Shown here in pieces: positions 24,733 to 33,463 of a stretch of 64,000 nucleotides of DNA (positions are counted from its first letter, which is position 1; each line of letters begins with the position of its first letter). Source of the stretch: Bacillota bacterium (lineage in GTDB: Bacteria > Bacillota > Clostridia > Oscillospirales > Acutalibacteraceae); NCBI GenBank assembly GCA_022706685.1, contig JAKJCA010000008.1, positions 1-64,000 on the forward strand. Reading direction: 5' to 3'. Made by a program: the position numbers and the translations under genes. The notes under the pieces were generated by a model, which was not told the origin of the DNA, did not search any database, and worked only from the letters and a program-made list of their open reading frames with translations.

Positions 24733-25509
24733 TCAGGCGAAAATACCGGCGATGTACCGCGCCGTGTTTTTCACCGTTTCGATGTCGCCGAAATATTTCA
24801 TTTCAATAGAAACATAACCGGAATAGTCGAATGCTTTTATTTTCCTGTGGACCGCGCGTTTTTTCAGGACGGCCAGCATCGGTTCGGAAATGTGGATGTG
24901 ATGGACCATAGCGATGTTCTTTTTTACTTCTTCGATTTTTTCATTATTAAAAATAGCGGTGCCGAGGTCATAATTGACCCGGAAGCCTTCACTGGCGACT
25001 TTTCTGCAAAAAGCAAATGCCTCCGGGGTTGTATTGATCAGGTTGGTCCCGTAATAGAAGGGGATGGGCTCAAACGCTATAACGGCGCCGTGTTTGTATG
25101 CGAAATCGCCGATTTCGCGGAAAAACGCTTCCGCAACCGGCAGATATTCAACCGAGGGCATGTTTCTGTTTTTGGGAGAACCGAAAACAAGATTCCGGCA
25201 CCGGACGGCTTCTGCAAATAAGACCGCTTTCTTCAGATAGTCGAGCAGTCTTTTCCGCTGTTCGGGCGAGGCGAAAATATTCTCATCTCTGCCGAATAAC
25301 AGCGACTGGACGGATGAAATCTCCAGTCCGTATTCAGACCTCAGTTCTTTTGCGAATATAGCGGCTTCGGTTATGCGGCTGTACGGCTTGTCGGGAAAAA
25401 GCCGCGTCGGCGCGATTTCAACGCCGTTGTAACCGATTTCCGATAAAAAACGGTACATTTCGCCGTCGTGCGAGACCGGCCATGCAATGTTGGAGATGGA
25501 CAGTTTCAT
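24733..25509 (-). CDS. Sugar-phosphate isomerase/epimerase-like TIM-barrel protein
   Basis: A 258-residue protein of the xylose-isomerase-like TIM-barrel superfamily (AP endonuclease 2 fold). Likely metal-binding and catalytic positions are visible in order: the E of A-F-E-P-I-P-F, the D of N-Y-D-L-G-T-A, the H of H-I-H-I-S-E-P and the E of S-I-E-M-K-Y. Typical chemistry is epimerisation or isomerisation of a small keto-sugar. The ATG directly abuts the stop of the SDR gene at 25510, indicating tight coupling, so the two may work on one sugar. Dehydratase relatives (IolE-like) share the fold, so the exact reaction is open. Confidence 0.83.
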   Translation of the reverse strand: MKLSISNIAWPVSHDGEMYRFLSEIGYNGVEIAPTRLFPDKPYSRITEAAIFAKELRSEYGLEISSVQSLLFGRDENIFASPEQRKRLLDYLKKAVLFAEAVRCRNLVFGSPKNRNMPSVEYLPVAEAFFREIGDFAYKHGAVIAFEPIPFYYGTNLINTTPEAFAFCRKVASEGFRVNYDLGTAIFNNEKIEEVKKNIAMVHHIHISEPMLAVLKKRAVHRKIKAFDYSGYVSIEMKYFGDIETVKNTARYIAGIFA

Positions 25510-26445
25510 TTATTCACCCTGCAATTGTTGTTGCGCCCGGACGAACGCGCATATCTCCCGCGTGGATTGTTCTTTGTCGAAAATATACCCGTTTTGTCCG
25601 CCGAAAAGCTTATCGTAGATGGTTTTGATATTATATGACGGCACCGGCTTCTCCATTTCGTTATAAAAGGTTTTTCCCGTGACAGCGCGGTAGATTTCCG
25701 CTGCGCCAACCGGTTCGACGGCCAGGTTGAGCAGTCGTATGCCGTTCGCGGCGGCCAATTCGATATGTTCCCAAAGATAAGCGAGATTGAAAAATTGAAA
25801 TTTCGCGCGGCTGTCGGTGAAATGGAGAGCGGAGAAACCGGCCCTTTCAAATGCCTGCTTGAGCAATTCTCTTTCGTTTTTATCCCGGTATTCACAGCGG
25901 TAAAAACCGTCTCCGCGGTTATGGTAACACTGAGCGATGAGCGCTTCTCTGCGTGCCAGTTCTTCATATTTCGACGCCGTCAGCATAGAGGGCAAAACAT
26001 GAATCAAATCATATAAAAAGTTCTTTTTAAGGTTTTCGCCGAACAACCCGGGCAAACGGATGATATGATAGTCGGGCACATTGCCGCGGACCCATTCTTC
26101 GAGATAAAAACGGTTCTTTCCGTAAGGCTGAAGCGTATCGGAATCGATGACGGTGTTTTCGTCGACCTCACGCGGGTCGGCATAAACATCTGCGGTGGAG
26201 ATCAGAACCATTTTTTTTGGTTTGATTTTTTCAATATTCTCTTCAGCGCCACGGATAGCTTCCAAGTCCTTTTCGGGCGCCGCGTTGGCAAGGAACTTCT
26301 CGGCCCTGACGCCGCTGTATACGCATAAATCGGGAGCCAGGCCGAAGGCTTGTTCGATGTTGGTTGAATTGAAAAGCCGGTCAAAACACCGTGCTTTTAA
26401 AATGTTGGAACCGACGAAGCCGGTATAGCCTACCAAAATGTCCAT
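25510..26445 (-). CDS. NAD(P)-dependent sugar epimerase/dehydratase-like SDR with altered YxxxK
   Basis: A 311-residue extended SDR. The dinucleotide turn reads G-Y-T-G-F-V-G (6-12); S-T-A-D-V-Y (83-88) is the serine/threonine segment. The usual Y-x3-K is Y108-G-K-N-R112, with Arg in place of the catalytic Lys. The chain is otherwise full length, with R-L-P-G-L-F-G in the usual place, so it may still bind NAD(P). ATG 26445 is chosen as the start since the fold begins there and AAGGCGGTG precedes it; a longer reading adds 57 residues with no fold signal. It opens the 26445-18580 module behind the extended -10 promoter at 26488. Confidence 0.82.
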   Translation of the reverse strand: MDILVGYTGFVGSNILKARCFDRLFNSTNIEQAFGLAPDLCVYSGVRAEKFLANAAPEKDLEAIRGAEENIEKIKPKKMVLISTADVYADPREVDENTVIDSDTLQPYGKNRFYLEEWVRGNVPDYHIIRLPGLFGENLKKNFLYDLIHVLPSMLTASKYEELARREALIAQCYHNRGDGFYRCEYRDKNERELLKQAFERAGFSALHFTDSRAKFQFFNLAYLWEHIELAAANGIRLLNLAVEPVGAAEIYRAVTGKTFYNEMEKPVPSYNIKTIYDKLFGGQNGYIFDKEQSTREICAFVRAQQQLQGE

Positions 26446-26487
26446 ATCAGCCCGCACCGCCTTATAAAAAGCCTTCTTTAAGAAATT

Positions 26488-26496
26488 ATTATACCA
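26488..26496 (-). promoter_or_regulatory. Putative extended -10 promoter for the 26445-18580 module
   Basis: On the minus strand TGG-TATAAT gives an extended -10, about 45 bases upstream of ATG 26445. No good -35 was found. Confidence 0.5.
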
Positions 26497-26616
26497 TAAT
26501 GGCCACGACAATAATTCGTATATCGGGAAATAAGGCTTATGCCGTGCCGTTAAGCGCCGCGGCAGCGAAGGGGCGGCTTGCAGGCAAAAGGGGACGGCAT
26601 CAAGAGAACGAAACAA

Positions 26617-26635
26617 CCCGGCTTGATAAACCGGG
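26617..26635 (-). terminator. Weak hairpin after RS1 copy 2
   Basis: A 5-bp stem CCCGG/CCGGG (26617-26621 with 26631-26635) lies about 40 bases after the stop of the gene at 26677, followed on the minus strand by TTGTTTCG. Too short to be certain. Confidence 0.3.
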
Positions 26636-26676
26636 CGCTCATCCGTTGTCTGCGGGTAATCAAAATGCGCTTGTTG

Positions 26677-28152
26677 TCAATTCCGGTGCAGGCCGTATTT
26701 TTTACGGATTCCGGGAAAAAATAAAAAATAGTACAGATAAGTCAGGAAGGTTTTTGCCGATAATACAAAATTTTTAAAAAACATCACAAATCCGTCGTTG
26801 GCCATATCGAGGAATTGTTCGCGTAGCATTTTTAAAGCAAAACTGAAAGGCTTTGCGGATTCGGATGTTTTTTTTCTAAAAAGGGTGGATATCATAAAAT
26901 AGGAATAGACGACATTCAAATCCCGGGTGCTGATTTTTGAAAAATTCTTTACGATGCGGCCGCCCAAGGTTTCAATCGCCGCCAAATCATTTAAGGTTGC
27001 GGGTAATTGGTATCGTCCCTCATTGATCAGCGATAAAAAGAGTTCTGAACCTGGGTCGGGAAAAAAGTGATTAAAACTGCGCATAGCAAAAGGCAGTTTT
27101 TGAGCCATTTCGGCGGTCTGGCGGAGTTCTTCTTCCGTTTCATCGGGGAATCCGACAATAAAAGCGGCTATCACCACAATGCCGGCGTTATAGCAATTAG
27201 AAACGGTTTCCGCAATCTTATCATAAGCGATTCCTTTTTTGATCTTCGACAGCCGTTCCCTGGAACCGCTTTCAATTCCGAAAAATATCCAACGGCAACC
27301 GGAGTCATATAAATATTTAAAATCTTCTTCTGCGAATCCGTTGATTCTGGTTTGGCAGCCCCAAACAAAATCGAGGCCTGAATTTTTGATTTGTTCACAT
27401 ACAGCGCGCATCTCGCTTTTTGTTCCCAAAAAGTTCTCGTCGGAAAAATAAACGCCATCCAATCCGTGATGACGAATAAGATAATCGATTTCCTTCAGTA
27501 CATATTCTATCGGGCGCTTTCGATAAGTACATCGGTGATACTCTTTGTTGAAGCAAAAGGTGCACTGGTTGGGGCAGCCTTTGCCTGCATACAGATACAG
27601 CATTTTTTTGCACCCAAAATACGCGCGGAAATATTTCGCCGGCTCTGCCAACGACCAGTCAATGACAGGAAGACTCGCGAGATCGGAGAAATCCCTCGCC
27701 TTGTTGATCACAATCTTGCCGTTTTCGATAAATGCTAAACCGTCAACATGACTCAGCGGGAGGTTATTGGAGATTGCTTGAATCAACTCGAGCATGGTAA
27801 TCTCGCCCTCGTTGATGACAACGTAATCCACAACTCCGCTCGATAATACAAGTTCAGGCAGTAAAGATGAAAGCGTTCCGCCGCAGGCAACGGGAATATT
27901 GTGCGCTTTGGCCGTTTTGCATATTTTCAAAACGTCTTGAATTGTTTTGGCCGACATCATTGAAACCCCAATGATATCGGGTTGAAAATCTTTTATAACA
28001 TTTTCGATATCGCATTTACATATGGTCCTGTCGATAAACTTCACATTGTATCCGTTTCCATTGAGATATGTGGCAACCGATAGAATGCCCAATGGTGCCG
28101 ATAAGCTTCTTATCGATATTTCCACTTTGGGCGATATCAGCAGGACATTCAT
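26677..28152 (-). CDS. Cobalamin-dependent-type radical SAM enzyme, RS1 family copy 2
   Basis: A 491-residue RS1 protein. The cobalamin-type domain runs to about residue 130; the strand before the second loop reads I-N-E-G-E-I-T, Asn replacing the usual Gly of I-G-E-G-E. The cluster motif is C193-x3-C197-x2-C200, followed by K-E-Y-H-R-C-T-Y-R-K-R-P; G-I-E-S-G-S follows near residue 290. The tail ends P-G-I-R-K-K-Y-G-L. Closest to copy 3 (28531-30012), with which it shares most motif wording, suggesting a fairly recent duplication. ATG 28152 is chosen over TTG 28164, which overlaps the ribosome site. It has its own promoter at 28193-28221. Confidence 0.87.
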   Translation of the reverse strand: MNVLLISPKVEISIRSLSAPLGILSVATYLNGNGYNVKFIDRTICKCDIENVIKDFQPDIIGVSMMSAKTIQDVLKICKTAKAHNIPVACGGTLSSLLPELVLSSGVVDYVVINEGEITMLELIQAISNNLPLSHVDGLAFIENGKIVINKARDFSDLASLPVIDWSLAEPAKYFRAYFGCKKMLYLYAGKGCPNQCTFCFNKEYHRCTYRKRPIEYVLKEIDYLIRHHGLDGVYFSDENFLGTKSEMRAVCEQIKNSGLDFVWGCQTRINGFAEEDFKYLYDSGCRWIFFGIESGSRERLSKIKKGIAYDKIAETVSNCYNAGIVVIAAFIVGFPDETEEELRQTAEMAQKLPFAMRSFNHFFPDPGSELFLSLINEGRYQLPATLNDLAAIETLGGRIVKNFSKISTRDLNVVYSYFMISTLFRKKTSESAKPFSFALKMLREQFLDMANDGFVMFFKNFVLSAKTFLTYLYYFLFFPGIRKKYGLHRN

Positions 28153-28192
28153 TGGCCGTTTCAACTCCCGGGCTCTGCGTGACTTTTAATTC

Positions 28193-28221
28193 AGATTAAC
28201 ACTAATGCGATTCATTGTCAA
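28193..28221 (-). promoter_or_regulatory. Sigma-A-type promoter of RS1 copy 2
   Basis: Minus-strand TTGACA (28221-28216) and TAATCT (28198-28193) spaced by 17 bases. The -10 lies inside a small palindrome TTAAT-CTGA-ATTAA. The ATG is about 40 bases downstream. Confidence 0.68.
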
Positions 28222-28406
28222 TTTTACCGGAATTCAGGTTTCACGGTTTTTCAACCCTTGAGGATAAAAAATGAAAGATTATTTCTATAAAAATCAATTA
28301 TCCGGCGACGCCTTGTTGAGTGCCCGCCGAACAAAAAATCGCAGCCGTTGCTATAATCGTTCGGCGTTCTTCATTTGGTTTTTTACATAGATACGACTTA
28401 ATATAA

Positions 28407-28445
28407 CACTTCGCCTTTGCGTGTTTATGCCGCAAATGCGAAGTG
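28407..28445. repeat. Imperfect inverted repeat, 14 paired bases
   Basis: Arms 28407-28421 and 28431-28445 pair over 8 and 6 bases around one C/T mismatch, with a nine-base loop. There is no T-run on either flank, so it is a weak terminator candidate, an RNA-stabilising hairpin or an operator. Confidence 0.55.
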
Positions 28446-28530
28446 CGTTTATGAATTGACCGCCAGCGGAAAATAGCCCGGTTTGCAGCCTGAAATAGTT
28501 GCGGGCGAATGGAAACGACAAGAAGTCAAT

Positions 28531-30012
28531 TCAATCCTTGGCGTTTGAATATAAGCCGTATTTTTTGCGTATTTTGGGGAAGCAAAAGTAATAATAAAGA
28601 TAAGTCAAAAACACGTTTGCTGTTTTAACGAAATTGATAAAGAACGCAGCAAGCCCCCCTTTTGCAATATCGCTCAACTGTTCTTTTACTATTTTTATTG
28701 CAAAACTGAAAGGTTTTGCGGATTTGTCTGTTCTTTTCCTTGCAAAGGTGGATATCATGAAATAGGACCAAACGACATTCAATTCTTTGGTGGGGATTTT
28801 CGAAAAGTTTTTGATGATTTTGTCTGCCGGCGAAATCCTGGTCATTTCGCTTAAATCGGACGGTAATTCGTATTTCCCATCAGCAATCAGCGAATAATAG
28901 AGTTCGGAACCCGGAACGGGGATAAAATGATGAAACGCCCACATCGTGAACGGCATCTTTTTAGCCAGTTCAATGGTTTGGCGGAGTTCCTGTTCGTCTT
29001 CGTCGGGGAAACCGATAATGAAGCCGGAGATGGCAACGATCCCGGCGTTATAACAATTGGTTACCGTTTCCATGATTTTATCGTATGCGATGCCTTTTTT
29101 AACCGCCGCCAGCCTCTCCTTAGAACCGCTTTCGATGCCGAAATAAATCCAACGGCAGCCGGCGTCGTACATATATTTAAAATCCTCTTCGAGAAAACCG
29201 TTGATTCTCGTTTGGCATCCCCAAACGAAATGGAGGCCGGTCGCCTTGATGCTGTCACAAAAATCATGCATTTCTCGCCTGGTTCCGCAACAGTTTTCAT
29301 CCGAAAAGTAAACTCCGTCCAAACCGCAATTCGTGACCAGATACTCGATTTCCTTCAACACATAGGCCATAGGGCGTTTTCTGTAGGTGCAGCGGTGATA
29401 CTCCTTGTTCATGCAGAAGGTACACTGCCCCGGACAGCCCTTGCTGCCGTAAAGATAAATCATCTTCTTGCAGCCGAAATAAGCGCGGAAGTATTTTTCG
29501 GGGTCGACGAGAGACCAGTCAATGATCGGAAAATCGGCAAGGTCGGCGAATTCCCTTGGGTTGTTGTAGATGATTTTACCGTCTTTGATAAAAGCCAGGC
29601 CGTCGACTTTATCCAAAGGCATTGCGCCGCTTAGTGAGCCGATGAGCTCGAGCATGGTGACTTCGCCTTCTCCGATGGCGACGAAATCCACTTTGCCGCT
29701 TTTCAGAACGAGTTCGGCAATTAACGAGGTGAAGGTACCGCCCCATACGACAGGTATCTTTAAATAACGCGCTTTTTCGCTGATGGCGAGCGCATCCGGA
29801 ATGGCCTTGGTCGACATGACTGCGATTCCGACCAAAGCGGGCTGAAATTCCCTGATGATTTTATCGACATTATAGGGATATACTTCCCGGTCGATAAACC
29901 GGACATTGTGTCCTTTTTCTTTAAGATATGTCGCGATCGAAAGGATGCCCAGAGGGGCCGAATCGGTCCGGGTCGATATTTTCGGCTTTGGGCAAATCAG
30001 CAGAACATTCAA
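28531..30012 (-). CDS. Cobalamin-dependent-type radical SAM enzyme, RS1 family copy 3
   Basis: A 493-residue RS1 protein starting at TTG 30012 behind AGAGGAA. N-terminal cobalamin-type domain with N-V-L-L-I-C-P, A-P-L-G-I-L-S-I-A and I-G-E-G-E-V-T; cluster motif C193-x3-C197-x2-C200 in K-G-C-P-G-Q-C-T-F-C-M; W-G-C-Q-T-R-I-N-G-F and G-I-E-S-G-S as in copy 2. The segment W-A-F-H-H-F-I-P-V-P-G-S-E-L-Y begins the C-terminal domain, and the tail ends P-K-I-R-K-K-Y-G-L. A stretch near residue 470 (V-K-T-A-N-V-F-L-T-Y-L-Y-Y) could lie along a membrane. It is transcribed from its own promoter at 30053-30081. Confidence 0.87.
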   Translation of the reverse strand: MNVLLICPKPKISTRTDSAPLGILSIATYLKEKGHNVRFIDREVYPYNVDKIIREFQPALVGIAVMSTKAIPDALAISEKARYLKIPVVWGGTFTSLIAELVLKSGKVDFVAIGEGEVTMLELIGSLSGAMPLDKVDGLAFIKDGKIIYNNPREFADLADFPIIDWSLVDPEKYFRAYFGCKKMIYLYGSKGCPGQCTFCMNKEYHRCTYRKRPMAYVLKEIEYLVTNCGLDGVYFSDENCCGTRREMHDFCDSIKATGLHFVWGCQTRINGFLEEDFKYMYDAGCRWIYFGIESGSKERLAAVKKGIAYDKIMETVTNCYNAGIVAISGFIIGFPDEDEQELRQTIELAKKMPFTMWAFHHFIPVPGSELYYSLIADGKYELPSDLSEMTRISPADKIIKNFSKIPTKELNVVWSYFMISTFARKRTDKSAKPFSFAIKIVKEQLSDIAKGGLAAFFINFVKTANVFLTYLYYYFCFPKIRKKYGLYSNAKD

Positions 30013-30052
30013 AGTAATTCCTCTTGCATGGATTATATTAAGTCTAATTTTC

Positions 30053-30081
30053 AGTCTAACATTCGCGCGGGGGGTTGTCAA
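30053..30081 (-). promoter_or_regulatory. Sigma-A-type promoter of RS1 copy 3
   Basis: Minus-strand TTGACA (30081-30076) and TAGACT (30058-30053) spaced by 17 bases, about 40 bases before the TTG start. A direct repeat TTAGACT occurs twice around the -10 region. Confidence 0.65.
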
Positions 30082-30160
30082 ATATCGGCGCAGGCGAAAA
30101 ACCGCTGCGGTCCAATCCCCGCAACAGCATATAAAAAACCGGCGGCGCGCAACACTGCCG

Positions 30161-31657
30161 CTAAAGCTTTTTTATGATTCTTTTCGTTACTCTGGTATAA
30201 AGCCGGTATTTTTTTCGGATATGAGGGAAGCAAAGAATATCGGCAAGCAGAGACAAAAACAGAATAAAAGTCTTTGCAAAATTGGGGAAAAACATCCAAA
30301 AACCGTCGCGCGACATATCACGGAACTGCTCCCTGAGGACTTTTGAAACAAGGACGAAAGGCTTGGTCTCTTTCGACGGCTTTTTTCTGAATAAATCCGC
30401 GAACAGGAAAAATGCGCGAATCACTCTCAAATCTCTGGAAGGAACATTCGAAAAGTTCTGGAACACCTGCTCAAAGGGCGTCAGGGACGCCACTTCCTCT
30501 AAACTTTTGGGTGGTTTTAATTTACCTTCGTTCTTAAGTTCTTGATACAATTCGGAGCCGGGCAGCGGGGTGAAAATATTGATGACGTGCATCGCTCCGG
30601 GCATTTGGAAAGCCAAATCAACAGTTTCGCGCAGTTGTTGTTCGGTTTCGCCCGGAAAGCCGGCGATGAAAGCGGTGATTGCCACAATACCGGCCTTAAG
30701 GCAGTTTTCGACGGTTTCGACAATCAGGTCGTAAGCGATTCCTTTTTTAATTTTCGCCAGCATTTCTTTCGAACCGCTTTCGATTCCGAAAAACAGCCAG
30801 CGGCACCCCGCATCGTACATATAACGAAAATCTTCCACGGTAAAACCGTTGATTTTTGTTGTTGCGCCCCAGACGAAAGGGAGCTGAATGCTCTTGAGAC
30901 TGTCGCAGAATTCGAACATTTCGTCTGGTGTCTTACAGCAGTATTCGTCAGTGAAATAGACACCGTCCATGCCGTGCGCCTGAACAAGATGGGTGATTTC
31001 CCTTGTTACATATTCTAACGGCCTTTTTCTGCATATGGCTCGATGATAGTCTTTGTTCGTGCAGTAAGTACACTGACACGGGCAGCCCTTGCTGGCATAT
31101 AAATACAGCATTCTATTGCAGGCGAAAAAGGATGAAAAATATCGGGAGGGGTCCGTGAAAGACCAGTCAATCACCGGAAGGTCTGCGAGGTCCGCCAATT
31201 CCCTTGGCTCGTTCACCACCGGTTCGCCGTTGTCTATATAAGAAAGCCCTTTGATTTCCGAGAACGGGGCGCCGGTTTTCAACGCATCGATCAGGGCGAG
31301 CATGGTGACTTCGCCCTCGCCTTTAATCACAAAATCCATGTATCCGCTTTTAAGGAAAAAAGCAGGATCGGATACCAGCGTGCCTCCCCATACGACCGGA
31401 ATCTGGTGAGCGCGCAGCGTTTCGCTGACAAGCCGGGCATCCCGAATCGCCTTTGTTGTCATCAGCGACAGTCCGGCGATATCCGGTTTGAATTTGCTGA
31501 TTAACGTTTCCAGTTTTTCAACACGCACCGACCGGTCGGTAAATTGAACGGTGTGTCCGTGCTCCCGCAGATAGGTGGCCACCGATAAGATTCCAAGCGG
31601 AACATAAACGGACCTTGTCGAAATCTCCGGTTTCGGGCAGATGAGCAAAACATTCAT
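30161..31657 (-). CDS. Cobalamin-dependent-type radical SAM enzyme, RS1 family copy 4 (extra Cys in motif)
   Basis: A 498-residue RS1 protein; ATG 31657 aligns with the family start and follows a GGGGG stretch. The cluster motif C192-x3-C196-x2-C199 includes an extra cysteine, C194 (K-G-C-P-C-Q-C-T-Y-C). The downstream family Cys of H-R-C-T is shifted to R-A-I-C. The SAM motif G-I-E-S-G-S is normal. The tail reads P-H-I-R-K-K-Y-R-L and then a basic extension ending I-I-K-K-L; Arg replaces the Gly of K-Y-G-L. Its promoter lies at 31751-31779. Whether the extra thiol binds a metal is unknown. Confidence 0.86.
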   Translation of the reverse strand: MNVLLICPKPEISTRSVYVPLGILSVATYLREHGHTVQFTDRSVRVEKLETLISKFKPDIAGLSLMTTKAIRDARLVSETLRAHQIPVVWGGTLVSDPAFFLKSGYMDFVIKGEGEVTMLALIDALKTGAPFSEIKGLSYIDNGEPVVNEPRELADLADLPVIDWSFTDPSRYFSSFFACNRMLYLYASKGCPCQCTYCTNKDYHRAICRKRPLEYVTREITHLVQAHGMDGVYFTDEYCCKTPDEMFEFCDSLKSIQLPFVWGATTKINGFTVEDFRYMYDAGCRWLFFGIESGSKEMLAKIKKGIAYDLIVETVENCLKAGIVAITAFIAGFPGETEQQLRETVDLAFQMPGAMHVINIFTPLPGSELYQELKNEGKLKPPKSLEEVASLTPFEQVFQNFSNVPSRDLRVIRAFFLFADLFRKKPSKETKPFVLVSKVLREQFRDMSRDGFWMFFPNFAKTFILFLSLLADILCFPHIRKKYRLYTRVTKRIIKKL

Positions 31658-31750
31658 CGATGAGCCCCCGGTCATTAAGGCGGCTTTTCCTGACGACGTT
31701 AAAAGGGAAAACCGGTGTAATCGTAGAAATCAATGCGCGCGATTGCTTAT

Positions 31751-31779
31751 ATAATATAATAAAAATGAAATATTGTCAA
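31751..31779 (-). promoter_or_regulatory. Sigma-A-type promoter of RS1 copy 4
   Basis: Minus-strand TTGACA (31779-31774) and TATTAT (31756-31751), 17-base spacer, A/T-rich surroundings, leader of about 90 bases. Confidence 0.72.
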
Positions 31780-31902
31780 TTTGCCTTGGTTATGGCTTTG
31801 CATTTGCCGCACGTTTCCGTACTGCAAATACAAAAGCTTTTATTTTAAACAGTTCGGCGTCTGAATAGATATAACAAACATTGATTACGTTCACGCTATT
31901 GT

Positions 31903-33411
31903 TTATTCGCGACTGTCGGCGGCACATTGGCCCGGGACGGAGCGCTCGTGCAACCCGTATTTTTTGACAATACCCGGATAAGCTTTTGCATACCAAAGAA
32001 CGGTAAAAAACCATTTTGCGGAAGCGATTGCCCCGGGAATAACGTAAAGCGGCCCGTTGCGAAAGATTTTAATGAACGCATCGCTGATCATTTTTTTTGC
32101 GATGCCGTAAGAGTCGTTATTGATCGAACCTTTGTCCGCAAAGGCAGACCATTGAGTATAATGATGAATCACTTTGAGTTCCCTGTCCGGGACATTGGAA
32201 AGGTTGACGTTGAGTTTCTCGAGCCAAACAATTTTACTCCAGGCTTTAAGGGTCTCAGGCGGTTTATAAAGCCCTTTGGCGACAGCATCGTTATACATTT
32301 CCGTGCCCGGCTGAAGGAACAGCATGGAAAAAGGGCAGAGGTTTGCGTTGAGCGACAGGCCGAAGCGGACGCTTTCTTTGAGTTCTTCTTCCGTTTCCCC
32401 GGGGAAGCCGATGATAAACGAACTCTGCGTGGTCAAACCGATTTCCCTGCACGCGGCGAATATTTCCTTTGCCTTGTCAAGATCGACGCCCTTTTTAATC
32501 TGCCTGTTGCGCTCTTTGCAGCCGCTCTCGATTCCGAACAGGATCCAGCGGCAGCCGGCGTTGTACATTTTTTGGAGGTCGCCGCGGTCAAGGGAACCAA
32601 GCCTTGTCTGGACACCCCAGGAGAATTTCAACTGTTTTTGTTCGATGAGGTCGAAAAAACGCTGCATTTCCTCTTTGCCGGGATGCCAGTATTCGTCGGC
32701 AAAATTGACCGAGTCGATCCCGCAGTGCTTGATCAGGTACTCGATTTCAGCGATGATATGTTCGGCGGGCCGTCTGCGGTGTGTGCTTCTCTGAAAAGTG
32801 GGATTGATGCAGAAAGTACACTTGCCCGGACAGCCCTTGGAAAAATAGACATAGATCATTTTTTTGACGCCGAAGAAATACTGGAAATATTTCTCCGGCT
32901 TGACAAGCGACCAGTCGATGACAGGGAAAGTGGAGAGGTCCGCGAAAGCGCGCTGACCGGTAATCCGTACGCGGGAGCCGTCCTTATAGGCGAGTCCATT
33001 GATATTTTCGGCCGGGCTTCCGCTTTGCAAAGCGTCGAGCAGTTCGCTGAAAGTGATTTCGCCTTCGCCGATGACGACGTAATCGACACAACCTTCCTGC
33101 AGCGCAAGTTCCGGGAAAGTGCTGATGAAATGACCGCCCCAAACGACGGGCTTGTTGAGTTTTTTGGCATATCTCGAGATGCGAAGGGCGTCTCTGCCTG
33201 CCATCGGCGAAATCAGCGAGATGCCGACGACATCGGGGTTGAATCCGCGTATTTTCTTTTTCGCGCTTCCCGTTTCCACCATGCCGTCGAAAATGACAGC
33301 CGTATGCCCTTTGGCGTTGAGAAAACTTGCAATGGAAAGAAGACCGAGTGGACAAGTGGCGGACCTTGACAGATCGAGCGATATTTTGGGGTTAATCAGC
33401 AGAACCTTCAC
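31903..33411 (-). CDS. Cobalamin-dependent-type radical SAM enzyme, RS1 family copy 5
   Basis: A 502-residue RS1 protein. GTG 33411 is chosen because GGGAGG precedes it and the first strand K-V-L-L-I-N-P begins there. The upstream reading frame stays open for 64 codons but crosses the promoter. Cluster motif C194-x3-C198-x2-C201; it lacks the Cys of the H-R-C-T segment (F-Q-R-S-T-H). G-I-E-S-G-C replaces G-I-E-S-G-S near residue 297, as in copy 8, suggesting these two form a subgroup; both also share T-T-Q-S-S-F-I-I-G. The tail P-G-I-V-K-K-Y-G-L carries an extra 15 residues. Divergent from the GT2 gene at 33660. Confidence 0.87.
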   Translation of the reverse strand: MKVLLINPKISLDLSRSATCPLGLLSIASFLNAKGHTAVIFDGMVETGSAKKKIRGFNPDVVGISLISPMAGRDALRISRYAKKLNKPVVWGGHFISTFPELALQEGCVDYVVIGEGEITFSELLDALQSGSPAENINGLAYKDGSRVRITGQRAFADLSTFPVIDWSLVKPEKYFQYFFGVKKMIYVYFSKGCPGKCTFCINPTFQRSTHRRRPAEHIIAEIEYLIKHCGIDSVNFADEYWHPGKEEMQRFFDLIEQKQLKFSWGVQTRLGSLDRGDLQKMYNAGCRWILFGIESGCKERNRQIKKGVDLDKAKEIFAACREIGLTTQSSFIIGFPGETEEELKESVRFGLSLNANLCPFSMLFLQPGTEMYNDAVAKGLYKPPETLKAWSKIVWLEKLNVNLSNVPDRELKVIHHYTQWSAFADKGSINNDSYGIAKKMISDAFIKIFRNGPLYVIPGAIASAKWFFTVLWYAKAYPGIVKKYGLHERSVPGQCAADSRE

Positions 33412-33463
33412 GAGCGTCCTCCCGGGGCCGAACACGCAATCAATGTGATCATACTTCATAGAA

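Larger units (their letters stand above)
28153..28530 (-). other. Gene-free interval between RS1 copies 2 and 3
   Basis: No coding frame is credible. The interval holds the consensus promoter of the gene at 26677-28152 (28193-28221) and a long imperfect inverted repeat at 28407-28445, about 85 bases past the stop of the upstream RS1 gene. Confidence 0.5.

Noticed and set aside
31927-33369. 480-codon plus-strand frame over RS1 copy 5
   Set aside because: Shadow of the RS1 gene, whose cluster and SAM motifs are intact; similar antisense frames occur over other paralogues because of codon bias.
26677-33411. RS1 block as an invertible or phase-variable cassette set
   Set aside because: All four genes are complete with their own promoters; no recombinase gene or flanking long inverted repeats were seen.
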